This document shows, piece by piece, positions 43,969 to 52,829 of a stretch of 64,000 nt of DNA. Source of the DNA: Stigmatella aurantiaca DW4/3-1. GTDB lineage: Bacteria > Myxococcota > Myxococcia > Myxococcales > Myxococcaceae. A model generated the notes under the pieces. That model was not told where the DNA came from and searched no databases. It was given only the letters and a program-made list of their open reading frames with translations. A program made the position numbers and the translations under genes. Each line of letters opens with the position of its first letter. The first letter of the stretch is position 1. The stretch is taken from contig NC_014623.1 of NCBI RefSeq assembly GCF_000165485.1, forward strand, positions 2,313,501-2,377,500, written 5' to 3'.

Positions 43969-45255
43969 GTGAAAGACGCATCCGCCGAAGGGCCGTCGGG
44001 TTCCGCGCACGCGGCAGGTCAGGAGACGACCCGGGAAGAGCTGCTCGAGTTCATCACCCGGCTTGCGACCAACGAGCCGAATGTCCGCTGCCGGGTGGGA
44101 GAAGGTGCCTTGGCGCCCGTGGCGGAGGCGCTCAATGGGCTGGCGAACCTGCTCGAGACGCGGCGGTTGGCCTCGGTGGAGAAGTTCGGAATCGAGGCGC
44201 TGGTCGAGCAGTCCCAGAACATGATGATGACGGCGGACACCGAGGAGCGGCTCCGCTTCGTCAACTTCACCATCCCGGGGTTGACCTATGAGCAGGTGGT
44301 GGGCCGGAGTGTCTATGACTTCGTGCTTCCCGCCGACCATGACCGTGTCCGTGCCGCCATCCGCAAGGTGCTCGAAACGGGAGAGCCCGAGACGTATGAC
44401 ATCCAGTCCTATGCCGAGACAGGCCCCCAATGGTACGTGGTGCGGGTAGGGCCGATCCGGGATCACGGCCGCATCGTGGGTTGCACGATGATCACCACGG
44501 ATGTCTCCACCCTCAAGAAGGCCCAGCTCAAGCTGGAGCAGTCCAACCGTGAGCTGGCCCAGTCCAACCGCGAGCTGGAAGGCTTTGCATCCGTGGCCTC
44601 GCACGACCTGCAAGAGCCGCTGAGGAAGATCCAATCCTTTGGGGAGCGCCTGGAGAGCGTGGCGGGCGAGGCGATCGGGCCGGATGGCCGGGATTACCTG
44701 GCGCGGATGCGGAGTGCCGCGACCCGGATGCGAGGGCTGATCAACGACCTGCTCTCCTTCGCGCGGGTGACCTCCCAGGCAAAGCCTTTCGTTCAGGTGG
44801 AGCTGTCTCAGATCGCCCGCGAAGTGCTGGTGGATCTCGAAGTGGCCATCGAGCAGGCAGGTGCTTCCATCACGGTGGACCCGCTCCCCGTGGTGGATGC
44901 CGATCCGACCCAGATGCGTCAGTTGCTCCAGAACCTGCTGGGCAATGCCCTCAAGTTCCGCCGGGAGGGAGCCGCTCCTCGAGTGGCACTCCGAAGCACG
45001 GTGGACGCGGCCGCGGGGCAGTGCGAGTTGCGTGTAGAGGACAACGGCATCGGCTTTGACGAGAAGTACCTCGACCGCATTTTCGACGTGTTCCAGCGCT
45101 TGCACTCCCAGGGCAAGTACCCCGGGACGGGCATGGGATTGGCGATCTGCCGCAAGATCGTCGAGCGGCACCGGGGCTCCCTCTCCGCCCGGAGCGCTCC
45201 GGGCCAGGGCGCCACGTTCATCGTCACCCTGCCCCTTCAGCAGGCCCATCCGTAA
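43969..45255 (+). CDS. soluble PAS-domain sensor histidine kinase
   Basis: 428 residues from GTG 43969, four nt after ACAGGAGG; GTG 43966 directly precedes it but is too close to the ribosome binding site. Helical N-terminus, one PAS domain (residues ~80-185: NFTIPGLTYEQVVGRSVYDFV; WYVVRVGPI), a duplicated SNREL(A/E) coiled turn, HisKA with His212 in VASHDLQEPLRKIQSFGERL (the phytochrome-kinase style), and HATPase_c (NLLGNALKFR; DNGIGFDEKYLDRIFDVFQRLH; GTGMGLAICRKIVERH). No receiver and no membrane segments. The partner regulator is not adjacent. Confidence 0.94.
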   Translation: MKDASAEGPSGSAHAAGQETTREELLEFITRLATNEPNVRCRVGEGALAPVAEALNGLANLLETRRLASVEKFGIEALVEQSQNMMMTADTEERLRFVNFTIPGLTYEQVVGRSVYDFVLPADHDRVRAAIRKVLETGEPETYDIQSYAETGPQWYVVRVGPIRDHGRIVGCTMITTDVSTLKKAQLKLEQSNRELAQSNRELEGFASVASHDLQEPLRKIQSFGERLESVAGEAIGPDGRDYLARMRSAATRMRGLINDLLSFARVTSQAKPFVQVELSQIAREVLVDLEVAIEQAGASITVDPLPVVDADPTQMRQLLQNLLGNALKFRREGAAPRVALRSTVDAAAGQCELRVEDNGIGFDEKYLDRIFDVFQRLHSQGKYPGTGMGLAICRKIVERHRGSLSARSAPGQGATFIVTLPLQQAHP

Positions 45256-45269
45256 GGTGTGCACAATGG

Positions 45270-45305
45270 CCCCGGGCGCTGGGACGCTCTGCCCAGCACC
45301 CGGGG
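45270..45305. terminator. hairpin between convergent genes
   Basis: A 13-bp GC-rich stem with one mismatch (45270-45283 with 45292-45305) and an 8-nt loop, sitting between the kinase stop (45255) and the opposing membrane-protein stop (45335). No clear T-run; a bidirectional terminator is the simplest reading. Confidence 0.5.
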
Positions 45306-45334
45306 GAGTGCGCACGAGGCCCTGGCTTCATCCG

Positions 45335-46267
45335 TTACGGGTAGACCTCGCGGCGCGTGCCCATGGAGGAGAGCAGGGTGCCCCCCGCCTGGAGGCGCTG
45401 GCGCTTGCTGACGCCCAGGGTGGCGCCCAGCATCGAGGAGGCGAGCCCCAGCAGCAGGGCGAAGAAGATCCCCCAGAAGACTCGGCCCGTGGTGTCCGCG
45501 GCCTTGAGGGCTCCCTGCTGCACCTGCTGGCCCACTTGCGCCACCCGGCTCTGGGCCTGGTTCCACTGTGCCTCGATGCGGTTGGCGATGTCCTGGGTAT
45601 CCGCCTGGGAGAGGGCTGTCTCGCGAGCGATGGAACTCACCAGCATGTCCCGGTCGAGCCTGCCCTCCCGGATCGCCGTGTTGAGCACGTCGCGCGTCGC
45701 CCCCTGGAGCTGGTTCGCGGTGATGGCGGGCTTGCCCTGCTCCTGGAGTTTCTGGTTGATGGGGGCCAAGGCGTCATTGGCGTCGAGCCCGAACGAGCGG
45801 GCCAGATTGCCTGCCTCACCGCCTTGAGAGACCGCCCCAGCCACGGCGGCTCCCGTCGCGCCCACCGCGGCCTTCCCCACATTGAGGACCGTCCCCAGCA
45901 AGGACGAGACGAGCATGCCCATCATGATGATGCCCGCCAGCGTCGTGAGGCCCCACAGCACCGCGCCATGGAGCGCGCCGCCGGTCTTGTCCACGATGCC
46001 CGCGGTCCGCGCTGCCACCATGCCTCCGGCGAAGAGCGCGATGAGGGGCGCGATCAGGGACCAGATGCCCGTCCCGATTCCCGCCGAGCGCGCGCTGCCC
46101 GGATCCGCTGGGTCCACCGAGGACAGGCCCAGCGCCAATCCGAGCGCATAAAGGAGGATCCAGACGCCCAGGGCAACGAAGGTACCTCCCAGGATGGCTC
46201 CCCAACTCAGCTTGAAGGTGCCGGTGGGGAGCATCTCCACCCGCGACTTCTCCGTGATTTCAGCCAT
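45335..46267 (-). CDS. multi-pass membrane protein of unknown function
   Basis: 310 residues from ATG 46267, with AGGTGAGG 5 nt upstream (the frame is open to 46411). Four or so membrane helices: WGAILGGTFVALGVWILLYALGLALGL, IWSLIAPLIALFAGGMVAAR, GAVLWGLTTLAGIIMMGMLVSSLLGTV, and FWGIFFALLLGLASSMLGATLG at the C-terminus. Between helices 3 and 4 lies a ~130-residue soluble helical region (residues ~140-270) full of Gln/Ala/Asp. No family identified. The first helix pair resembles YrzE-type small membrane proteins. Confidence 0.75.
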   Translation of the reverse strand: MAEITEKSRVEMLPTGTFKLSWGAILGGTFVALGVWILLYALGLALGLSSVDPADPGSARSAGIGTGIWSLIAPLIALFAGGMVAARTAGIVDKTGGALHGAVLWGLTTLAGIIMMGMLVSSLLGTVLNVGKAAVGATGAAVAGAVSQGGEAGNLARSFGLDANDALAPINQKLQEQGKPAITANQLQGATRDVLNTAIREGRLDRDMLVSSIARETALSQADTQDIANRIEAQWNQAQSRVAQVGQQVQQGALKAADTTGRVFWGIFFALLLGLASSMLGATLGVSKRQRLQAGGTLLSSMGTRREVYP

Positions 46268-46397
46268 GTCAGCCTCACCTTTGAAGAAAAGCGCCAATGC
46301 CAGTGAGTCGATCTGACTCAGGGCAAAGCTGTCCATTCGCCGGATTCTTGAGAATTCATTGGCCACCGCATGGCCCCTCGAATGCCCGTGCGGAAGC

Positions 46398-47342
46398 TTA
46401 CGGCAGGCCAAGTGCCGTGATGACTGTCTGCTCCTGGGTCACCACGGGCGTGCGAGGCAGCCGCTCGGCATGGAAGCGGTGCACCAGCTCGTCCAGCCCC
46501 AGGGGACTCCCGTCTCCGAGGCCACTCCATGCGGCGAGCAAGCCGAGAACCCGCTCGGCGGCCAGCCCCCGCTCGCGCAGCTCCGCCAGCGCGAAGGCCC
46601 CTTCGCGCTTGGCGAGCCGCTTGCCGTCTTCTCCCAGCACCAGGGGCACATGAAAGAACCCGGGGGCGGAGAGCCCCAGCGCCGTGTAGAGCTGAAGCTG
46701 CCGGGGCGTGGAGCTGAGCAGATCCTCGCCTCGCAACACGTGGGTGATGCCGGTGGCCGCATCGTCCACCACCACCGCGAGCTGATAGCTGGCGACCCCA
46801 TCATTTCGGCGCACCACGAAGTCGCCCACGGCCGCGGCCACATCCTGTGTGTAAGGCCCTTGCAGCCCGTCCTCGAAGCGCACGTCGCCAGGTAGGGCGC
46901 GGAAACGGTACGCGGGAGGGCGTGTCCGGGAGCGTTCGGCCCGTTCGGCCAGGCTCAGCCGGGCGCAGGTGCCCGGGTAGCGCGGCCCCTCATCGCTCAA
47001 GCCGTGGGGGGCGCTGGCCGCCCGGGCGATCTCTGCCCGGGTGCAGAAGCAGGGGTAGACGAGGTCCTCCCGCTCCAACTGCTCCAGCGCCGCCCGGTAG
47101 ACGCCGTCGCGTTCGCTCTGGAAAAGGGGTGTTTCATCCCAGCCGAGCCCCAACCACTCCAGGTCACGCATCAGCTCATCGACGTACTCGGCGCGGCAGC
47201 GGGACCGGTCGAGGTCCTCCACGCGCAGCAGGAAGCGCCCACCGGCGGCCCGTGCCTGAAGCCAACCCAGCAAGGCGCTTCGCGCGTTGCCCAGGTGGAG
47301 CCTTCCCGTGGGGCTGGGCGCGAAACGGCCTCGGAAGCTCAT
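46398..47342 (-). CDS. gluQ: glutamyl-Q tRNA(Asp) synthetase
   Basis: 314 residues. GlxRS-type class I catalytic core only, without anticodon-binding domain: signature FAPSPTGRLHLGNARSALLGW, zinc ligands in YPCFCTRAEI ... RYPGTC, and KRLAKREGAF as the KMSKS-type loop. Glu-Q-RS charges glutamate onto queuosine 34 of tRNA(Asp). The length (~300) separates it from full GltX (~470). Its ATG overlaps the stop of the upstream PEGA-type gene (ATGA), an unexpected partnership, since in many proteobacteria the gene follows dksA. Confidence 0.95.
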   Translation of the reverse strand: MSFRGRFAPSPTGRLHLGNARSALLGWLQARAAGGRFLLRVEDLDRSRCRAEYVDELMRDLEWLGLGWDETPLFQSERDGVYRAALEQLEREDLVYPCFCTRAEIARAASAPHGLSDEGPRYPGTCARLSLAERAERSRTRPPAYRFRALPGDVRFEDGLQGPYTQDVAAAVGDFVVRRNDGVASYQLAVVVDDAATGITHVLRGEDLLSSTPRQLQLYTALGLSAPGFFHVPLVLGEDGKRLAKREGAFALAELRERGLAAERVLGLLAAWSGLGDGSPLGLDELVHRFHAERLPRTPVVTQEQTVITALGLP

Positions 47343-48544
47343 GGGCGGACGAGGGGCTTTCGAGGGGTGAGGGGCGTCCGGGAAGGCGCGGGGGCCGCAG
47401 GGGGGGCCGGGGCGTCGGGCCGCTCCACCACTGGGTATTCAGTCTGGAGGAGACGGGGCTCGGGCTTCTCTTGGGACGCGGGGACGGCGGGAAGGGCGGC
47501 AGGCTCGCCGGCTTGAGCGCCTTGGGAGGCCAGGGCGCTGGTCAAGCCTCTCAAGCGAGGGCCCGCGTCCAGCAGCTCCGCATCCAGGGTGACGCGAGGC
47601 AACCGGCGCGGCGAGCGGGTGTCCGGGGCGAGGACGAAGCTGTCGAAGACGAGCCCTGTCTTCTCCGAGAGGGACACGGTCCCAAAGAGGAGCAGGTCCG
47701 CGCCCAGGGCTCGCCCAAGCGCGCCCGCCGCGTCCACTGCGGCGGTGTCCAGGCGATTGCCCGCGAGGGCCGCGGAAAGCACCGCGCTGGGTCCTTCTCC
47801 AGGGGGTTGGATCGTCACCACCGCCTCCCGGCCACTGGCCACTTCGACGAGCCCACCCGTGACCTCGCCCGAGGGCAACACGGTCCGCCACAGGTGGAGG
47901 CCAGGAGGAACGCCCGTGACGCGCACGGGGGCGGTCTCCACGGGCTGCCCGTCGAGTGTCACCGCAACGCCCGAGGGGGCGGAGGCGAACCGGATCGAGC
48001 CCCGGGGTTGTTCCCGCAGGGCCGCGCGGACGCGGCTCACCGTTTGCGCGAAGAGGGGAGAGGTGGCCGCCAGCGAGGGCGTTCTCCCCGGAGCAAGGGT
48101 CAGGGCGAACATCAGGGCGCGCGACGCCTCCTCGTCCTTGCCCTGGGCATAGAGGATCGCCGCCCGCAGGGCGTAGACATCCGCCAGCTCCTGTCCCTGG
48201 GACAGGGAAGCGGCCAGGGCGGCAAAGTCCTCCAGGGCCTTGTCGAGCGAGCGTTCCGCACCGGCGAAATCACGCTGCTGCCTCTGGGCTTCGGCTGTCT
48301 TGACCGCGGCACGGGCCAGGGCAAGCCTGTCCGGGGGCGGCTCGTCCAGGGGCGGCGTGACGAGGAGCAGCCCCCCGGTTCCGCGGATCTCGGACATCAG
48401 CCGCTCCGTGAGCCGGGGGCCACTTCGCGAGGTCATGTCTCCGGACAGCGCCTGGATGGGCACCACGGCCACTCGCCGGGCACCTCCCTGGGCGCCTGCG
48501 GTGGCGCCGAGGAGCAGAAGCAAAGGGAGCGCAAGCCGCATCAT
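47339..48544 (-). CDS. secreted PEGA-domain protein of unknown function
   Basis: 401 residues. Signal peptide MMRLALPLLLLLGATAGAQ; the N-terminal domain VAVVPIQALSGDMTSRSG resembles the myxobacterial 'curli/CsgG-like, TPR' secreted family. The middle is helical and repeat-like (FAGAERSLDKALEDFAAL; DVYALRAAILYAQGKDEEASRALMFALTLAPGR), followed by a PEGA domain (GSIRFASAPSGVAVTLDGQPVETAPVRV...). The C-terminus is proline/alanine-rich and low complexity. PEGA domains occur in envelope proteins and are thought to bind other surface structures. Upstream member of a pair with gluQ (4-bp overlap); divergent from the metallophosphoesterase gene. Confidence 0.8.
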   Translation of the reverse strand: MMRLALPLLLLLGATAGAQGGARRVAVVPIQALSGDMTSRSGPRLTERLMSEIRGTGGLLLVTPPLDEPPPDRLALARAAVKTAEAQRQQRDFAGAERSLDKALEDFAALAASLSQGQELADVYALRAAILYAQGKDEEASRALMFALTLAPGRTPSLAATSPLFAQTVSRVRAALREQPRGSIRFASAPSGVAVTLDGQPVETAPVRVTGVPPGLHLWRTVLPSGEVTGGLVEVASGREAVVTIQPPGEGPSAVLSAALAGNRLDTAAVDAAGALGRALGADLLLFGTVSLSEKTGLVFDSFVLAPDTRSPRRLPRVTLDAELLDAGPRLRGLTSALASQGAQAGEPAALPAVPASQEKPEPRLLQTEYPVVERPDAPAPPAAPAPSRTPLTPRKPLVRP

Positions 48545-48591
48545 GGTATGCGCACATTAGCGCGCAACGCTTCCTGCCTTCGAGAATCCCG

Positions 48592-49482
48592 ATGCGCTTC
48601 ATCCATTGCTCCGACGTCCACGTTACCGGCGATTACTTCGCCCTTCCCCTGCGGCGGCTCGGGTGGCGCCGGTGGCTGGCCATGGTGGAGCTGACGGTGG
48701 GAAGACGGGCCCGTGCCTACCGTCACGCTCCCGCGACGCTCGCCCGGATCGCCCAGGAGGCGCACGCGCACGCCGCGGACCACCTCATCCTCTCGGGAGA
48801 CATCACCGCCTATGCCCTCGAGAGCGAGTTCCAGGGGGCACGCGAGGCGCTCGGGGAGTGGGCTCAGGACCGGCGGCGCTGCACCGTCATCCCCGGCAAC
48901 CACGATGTTTTCACCCCGGGAGGCCATCGGAGCCGCCGCTTCGAGCGTTACTTTGGCCACCTTCTAGAGAGCGATCTGCCCGAGCACTGCCGGGAGGGGG
49001 CCTTCCCCTTCGTCCGCCTGGTCGGGGAGGGGGCCGCGGTCGTGGGGCTGCTCTCCGCCCGGGTGCCCTTCATGCCGGGAATAGCGCATGGCTGGGTCGG
49101 CCCCGCCCAGCTCGAGGGGCTCGCGGCGGTGGTGAAGGATCCCCGGCTGGAGGGCCGGGCGCTTCTGGTGGTGGTCCACCATGCCCCGTTGACCCCGCGG
49201 GGACGGACAGACCATGTGTTTCATGGGCTCCGGGACGCGGAGGCGCTGTGCCGGCTCTTGCCCGGGCCCCGGTACGCCGTTCTTCACGGGCACATCCACC
49301 ACCGCTATCACCACGAGGCCACCGCCGGGCGTCCGCACCTTTTCGGAGCGGGCTCCTCCACCCTCGAAGGACACGAGGGCTACTGGGTCATCGACGTGGC
49401 CGCGGGACAGGTGATGGGAGGGCAGATGCACACGCCGGGACAGCACTCCCGGGCGGACCTGCCCCTTGGACGTCACGCCTGA
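48592..49482 (+). CDS. calcineurin-like metallophosphoesterase
   Basis: 296 residues. The five metal-binding blocks are all present: HCSDVHVTGD near the N-terminus, ILSGDITAYA, IPGNHDVF, VVVHHAPLTPRG and LHGHIHHRYHH. This is the metallophos superfamily, bimetallic (Mn/Fe/Zn) phosphoesterases; the group closest in layout contains 3',5'-cAMP phosphodiesterases and nucleases, and the substrate is open. No signal peptide, so cytosolic. The 3' end overlaps the converging gene by 10 bp. Confidence 0.92.
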   Translation: MRFIHCSDVHVTGDYFALPLRRLGWRRWLAMVELTVGRRARAYRHAPATLARIAQEAHAHAADHLILSGDITAYALESEFQGAREALGEWAQDRRRCTVIPGNHDVFTPGGHRSRRFERYFGHLLESDLPEHCREGAFPFVRLVGEGAAVVGLLSARVPFMPGIAHGWVGPAQLEGLAAVVKDPRLEGRALLVVVHHAPLTPRGRTDHVFHGLRDAEALCRLLPGPRYAVLHGHIHHRYHHEATAGRPHLFGAGSSTLEGHEGYWVIDVAAGQVMGGQMHTPGQHSRADLPLGRHA

Positions 49483-49856
49483 AGGTGGGCTCCGGTGTAG
49501 CGGCGCACGAAGTGAATCCAGCGGCGCTCGTCCACCTCCACCTGCCACTCGGAGTTGGGCGTCAGCGGCATGCGGTTGCGCAGGAACGTCTCCAGGTGGT
49601 CGGCGGCCTTCACGGGCGTCAGGCCGGGCGCGCGGAAGGCGACGCGGAGCGAGACATCCAGGGTGGCCGAGACGTCCACACAGGCACAGATGCGCAGAGG
49701 CCCGACGCGGCGTTGGTAGACCGCATTCTGGACGGGCCTCACAGAAGGATCCTCGGCCTGTCGTTCGAGGGGTAGCCAGTTGTCTGGCACCAGGACGAAG
49801 CCGAGCAGATCGCCACTCGCTTCTTCCACTGTCATGTGCTCATGGATGGCAAGCAT
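49473..49856 (-). CDS. hypothetical protein
   Basis: 127 residues from ATG 49856, with GGAGGAGG about 7 nt upstream; the open frame extends to 50102 but the added part looks non-coding. Soluble, with LLGFVLVPDNWLPLERQ near the start and a mixed alpha/beta composition, ending WIHFVRRYTGAHLQA. Two Cys close together (ICACVDVS). I recognise no family. Its own strong ribosome binding site supports it. Confidence 0.7.
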   Translation of the reverse strand: MLAIHEHMTVEEASGDLLGFVLVPDNWLPLERQAEDPSVRPVQNAVYQRRVGPLRICACVDVSATLDVSLRVAFRAPGLTPVKAADHLETFLRNRMPLTPNSEWQVEVDERRWIHFVRRYTGAHLQA

Positions 49857-50047
49857 CGCCCCACCTCCTCCGGTGTTGCCACGCGAAGAATGTGCCCACG
49901 TGCCAAGTCCATGCAAGAGGCCTGGAAGCACTTTGATCGCGCCTGTCCAACAAAGCGCCCGCGCGGGGGGGAGGATGCCGGTCCCGCTTCCGCTACCACT
50001 GAACACGCCCTGTCCCCGGGGGGATGTGGGCGGGCGTGAGAGGTGCG

Positions 50048-51130
50048 TCACCCTGGCAGCGAGCGGCGAGGCCGCTCCACCGCCGCCTTGAGCTGTCCGC
50101 ACCCCGCGTCGATGTCGATGCCCCGCCGCTGCCGCACGGTGCTGGGCAGGCCGTAGGAGGTGAGCACCTGCTGGAAGGCCCGGACGGCCTCCGGCGTGCT
50201 GGGAGTTCCGCCGAACCCCACCGTGGGGTTGAGGGGGATGACGTTGACGTGGGCTTCCATGCCCTTCAGGAGCTGTCCGAGGGTATGGGCCTGGTCAACG
50301 GTGTCATTTTGACCGGCGATGAGGGTCCACTCGAAGAAGATGCGGCGCCCGCGCTTTTCGCTGTAGTAGCGGCACGCGTCCATCAACTCGTTGAGTGGCC
50401 AACGCTTGCCCACCGGCACCAGCGCGGCGCGCTCCGCGTCGGTGGCGCCGTGGAGGCTGACGGCGAGTTGCACCGGCCGGTCCTCGTCCGCGAGCCTGCG
50501 GATGCCTGGCACCACGCCCACCGTGCTCAGGGTGATAAAGCGCGGACCGATGGCCAGCCCCCGGGGATCCACGAGGATGTCCACCGCCTCCAGGGTGGCG
50601 TCGTAGTTGTGCAGGGGCTCGCCCATGCCCATGAGGACGATGTTGCGCAGGGTCTCGCCGGTCTGCCGCAGGAGGCCCACGACGTGGAGGACCTGCGCCA
50701 CGATCTCCCCGGGGCTCAGGTGGCGGGCCAGGCCCATTTGACCGGTGGCGCAGAAGACGCAGCCCATGGCACAGCCCGCCTGGGTGCTGACACACACGGT
50801 GGCCCGGCCCTTGAACCGCATCAGCACGGTTTCGATCGTCTGCCCATCGTGTTGGCGCAGGAGCAGCTTGTGGGTGTGGCCATCGCTGCTGAAGGTTTCG
50901 TGGTGCACGGTGGGGGAGCGCAGGCAGGTGTGCTCCCGGAGGCGCGTGACCAGCTCCGGACGCACCAGCCCCTCGAGTTCATCGAGCGACTTCACGTGCC
51001 GCCGGTACAGCGCCTCCCAGAGCGCGTCCCGGTGGAAGGCGCTGTAGCCCCACTCGGCCAGACGCTGGCCCAGGGCGGCCCGCGACAGGTCGTGGAGTGA
51101 AACGAGGGGCGGAGAGGCGGCTGGCGGCAT
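50048..51130 (-). CDS. rlmN: RlmN/Cfr family radical SAM rRNA (adenine-C2) methyltransferase
   Basis: 360 residues from ATG 51130. Radical SAM cluster Cys120, 124 and 127 in GCAMGCVFCATGQMG; Cys113 in CVSTQAGC and the C-terminal Cys in DIDAGCGQL correspond to the catalytic pair of RlmN. NIVLMGMGEPLHNYD is the GMGEP SAM motif. The N-terminal accessory domain is normal. RlmN methylates C2 of A2503 in 23S rRNA and A37 of some tRNAs. Cfr (C8 methylation) shares the fold, and the sequence cannot exclude a Cfr-like paralogue, but RlmN is more likely in a chromosome context. Confidence 0.9.
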   Translation of the reverse strand: MPPAASPPLVSLHDLSRAALGQRLAEWGYSAFHRDALWEALYRRHVKSLDELEGLVRPELVTRLREHTCLRSPTVHHETFSSDGHTHKLLLRQHDGQTIETVLMRFKGRATVCVSTQAGCAMGCVFCATGQMGLARHLSPGEIVAQVLHVVGLLRQTGETLRNIVLMGMGEPLHNYDATLEAVDILVDPRGLAIGPRFITLSTVGVVPGIRRLADEDRPVQLAVSLHGATDAERAALVPVGKRWPLNELMDACRYYSEKRGRRIFFEWTLIAGQNDTVDQAHTLGQLLKGMEAHVNVIPLNPTVGFGGTPSTPEAVRAFQQVLTSYGLPSTVRQRRGIDIDAGCGQLKAAVERPRRSLPG

Positions 51131-51309
51131 GGCGCGGTCGAGCGATAGCACACCCGGCGGGAGACGGGCGCTGTGGGGGCTTCTCCGTTGCTCGCCTTGC
51201 ATGGAGATGGCCAGGCGGTCAAGCCCCGGCCGTCTCCAGGGCAGGCGTCCAAGGGGGAGCTTGGGAGGGGCAGCCTGCCAAGAAGGGAGGGCGTGCCCAA
51301 GTCTCAGGA

Positions 51310-52797
51310 ATGGGCTTGGCCATCGAACGCGAAGAGTTCAGTCCCGAAGACCACCAGCGTTTTGCCCGGCGGCTCTCCGAGTGTCTGGAGGCGCTGCGCT
51401 CGGTGCTCCGTCGGCCCGGATTCGGTGAGGGCCCCCACACCATGGGCGCCGAGTTGGAGATGTTCCTGGTGGACGCGGCGGGCTTTCCGCTGCCGGTGAA
51501 CCAGCAGGTTCTGGGGCAGACGGCGGACCCTCGGGTGACGCTGGAGATCAACCGCTACAACATTGAATGCAACCTCCGGCCCACGGCCCTGGCGGGACGG
51601 CCCTTCACGGTGATGCACGGGGAGTTCGAGGATGCGCTCGCCGAGGTGCGCCGGGCGGCCGCCACGCAAGGCGCGCGGGTGGCGGTGATGGGCATCCTGC
51701 CCACCTTGCGTGAGGCGGACCTGGGCAGCTCGGCGCTGACGGGCAAGCCCCGCTATCGCGCCCTGTCGGCGGCCCTGCGCCGCCGGAAAGAGGCGCCCTT
51801 CAAGGTGGCCATCTCGGGGGAGGACCACCTGATGCTCACGTGGGAGGACGTGACGCTGGAGGGGGCGAACACCTCGTTGCAGTTCCACCTGCGGGTGGCG
51901 CCCTCGGAGTTCGCGCGCACGTACAACGCGGCACAGCTCGCGACGGCGCCCGTGTTGGCGGTGTCCGCCAACTCGCCGCACTTCCTGGGACGCAGGCTGT
52001 GGGACGAAACGCGGGTGGCGCTCTTCCGGCAAGCCCTGGATGACCGGGGCGAGCCTCAAGGGAGCGAATTCGCATCGCATGCCCGGGTGACGTTCGGGCA
52101 TGGCTGGGCACGCGAGGGGGCGCTGGAGCTCTTCGCGGAGACGGTGGCGCTGCACGCGCCGCTGTTGCCCGTGGTGGGGCCGCAGTCTCCCCTGGAGTGC
52201 GTGGCGCGGGGGCAGATTCCCAGCTTGGACGAGCTGCGGCTGCACCAGGGCACCGTGTGGAACTGGAACCGTGCCATCTACGATCCGCACGATGGCGGCC
52301 ACCTGCGCATCGAGTACCGTGCGCTGCCCGCGGGGCCGTCGGTGGTGGACATGATGGCCAACGGCGCGTTGTTGCTGGGGCTGTCGCTGGGCCTGGCGGA
52401 CGAGATGGAGACGCTCTTGCCCGCGATGCCCTTCACCCACGCGCAGGGCAACTTTCTCCGGGCGGCGAAGCAGGGGCTCGACGCGGTGATGCTGTGGCCG
52501 TCGGCGAAGACGCCCTCGCCCCAGCCGGTTTCCGTGCCGGACTTGGTGAAGAAGCTGCTCCCGGTGGCCCGGCGGGGCCTGGTGGGGGCGGGCGTGGAGG
52601 AGGCGGAGGCAGACGCGATGCTGGGCATCATCGAGGCCCGCCTGGAGGCGCGAATCACCGGGGCGGGGTGGCAGCGCCGGACGCTGGCGCGGCTGGAAAA
52701 ACAGATGCCCCGGGCAGACGCACTGGCGGCGATGCTGGAGCAGTACCTCCAGCACGCCGCCTCGGGCCGCCCGGTGCACGAGTGGCCTCTGGAGTGA
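51310..52797 (+). CDS. glutamate-cysteine ligase family protein (GCS2 / carboxylate-amine ligase)
   Basis: 495 residues from ATG 51310 (the open frame to 51097 overlaps the upstream region and is arginine-rich). GCS2-type ATP-dependent carboxylate-amine ligase: TMGAELEMFLVDAAGFPLP near the N-terminus, INRYNIECNLRP, MGILPTL, SLQFHLRVAP, LAVSANSPHFLGRRLWDETR, and RIEYRALPAGPSVVDMMAN. Members make gamma-glutamylcysteine or related gamma-glutamyl amides. No gshB neighbour is present. The same genome also carries the bacillithiol operon 16 kb away, so this may be a second thiol route or a different ligase. Convergent with the LPMO gene. Confidence 0.85.
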   Translation: MGLAIEREEFSPEDHQRFARRLSECLEALRSVLRRPGFGEGPHTMGAELEMFLVDAAGFPLPVNQQVLGQTADPRVTLEINRYNIECNLRPTALAGRPFTVMHGEFEDALAEVRRAAATQGARVAVMGILPTLREADLGSSALTGKPRYRALSAALRRRKEAPFKVAISGEDHLMLTWEDVTLEGANTSLQFHLRVAPSEFARTYNAAQLATAPVLAVSANSPHFLGRRLWDETRVALFRQALDDRGEPQGSEFASHARVTFGHGWAREGALELFAETVALHAPLLPVVGPQSPLECVARGQIPSLDELRLHQGTVWNWNRAIYDPHDGGHLRIEYRALPAGPSVVDMMANGALLLGLSLGLADEMETLLPAMPFTHAQGNFLRAAKQGLDAVMLWPSAKTPSPQPVSVPDLVKKLLPVARRGLVGAGVEEAEADAMLGIIEARLEARITGAGWQRRTLARLEKQMPRADALAAMLEQYLQHAASGRPVHEWPLE

Positions 52798-52829
52798 GGC
52801 CACCTCGGGGCCGCCTGGCGGCCTGGACC

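Noticed and set aside
52809-52823. GGCCGCCTGGCGGCC palindrome between convergent GCS2 and LPMO genes as a terminator
   Set aside because: Stem of five with a loop of five at best and no T-run; chance GC palindrome is as likely.
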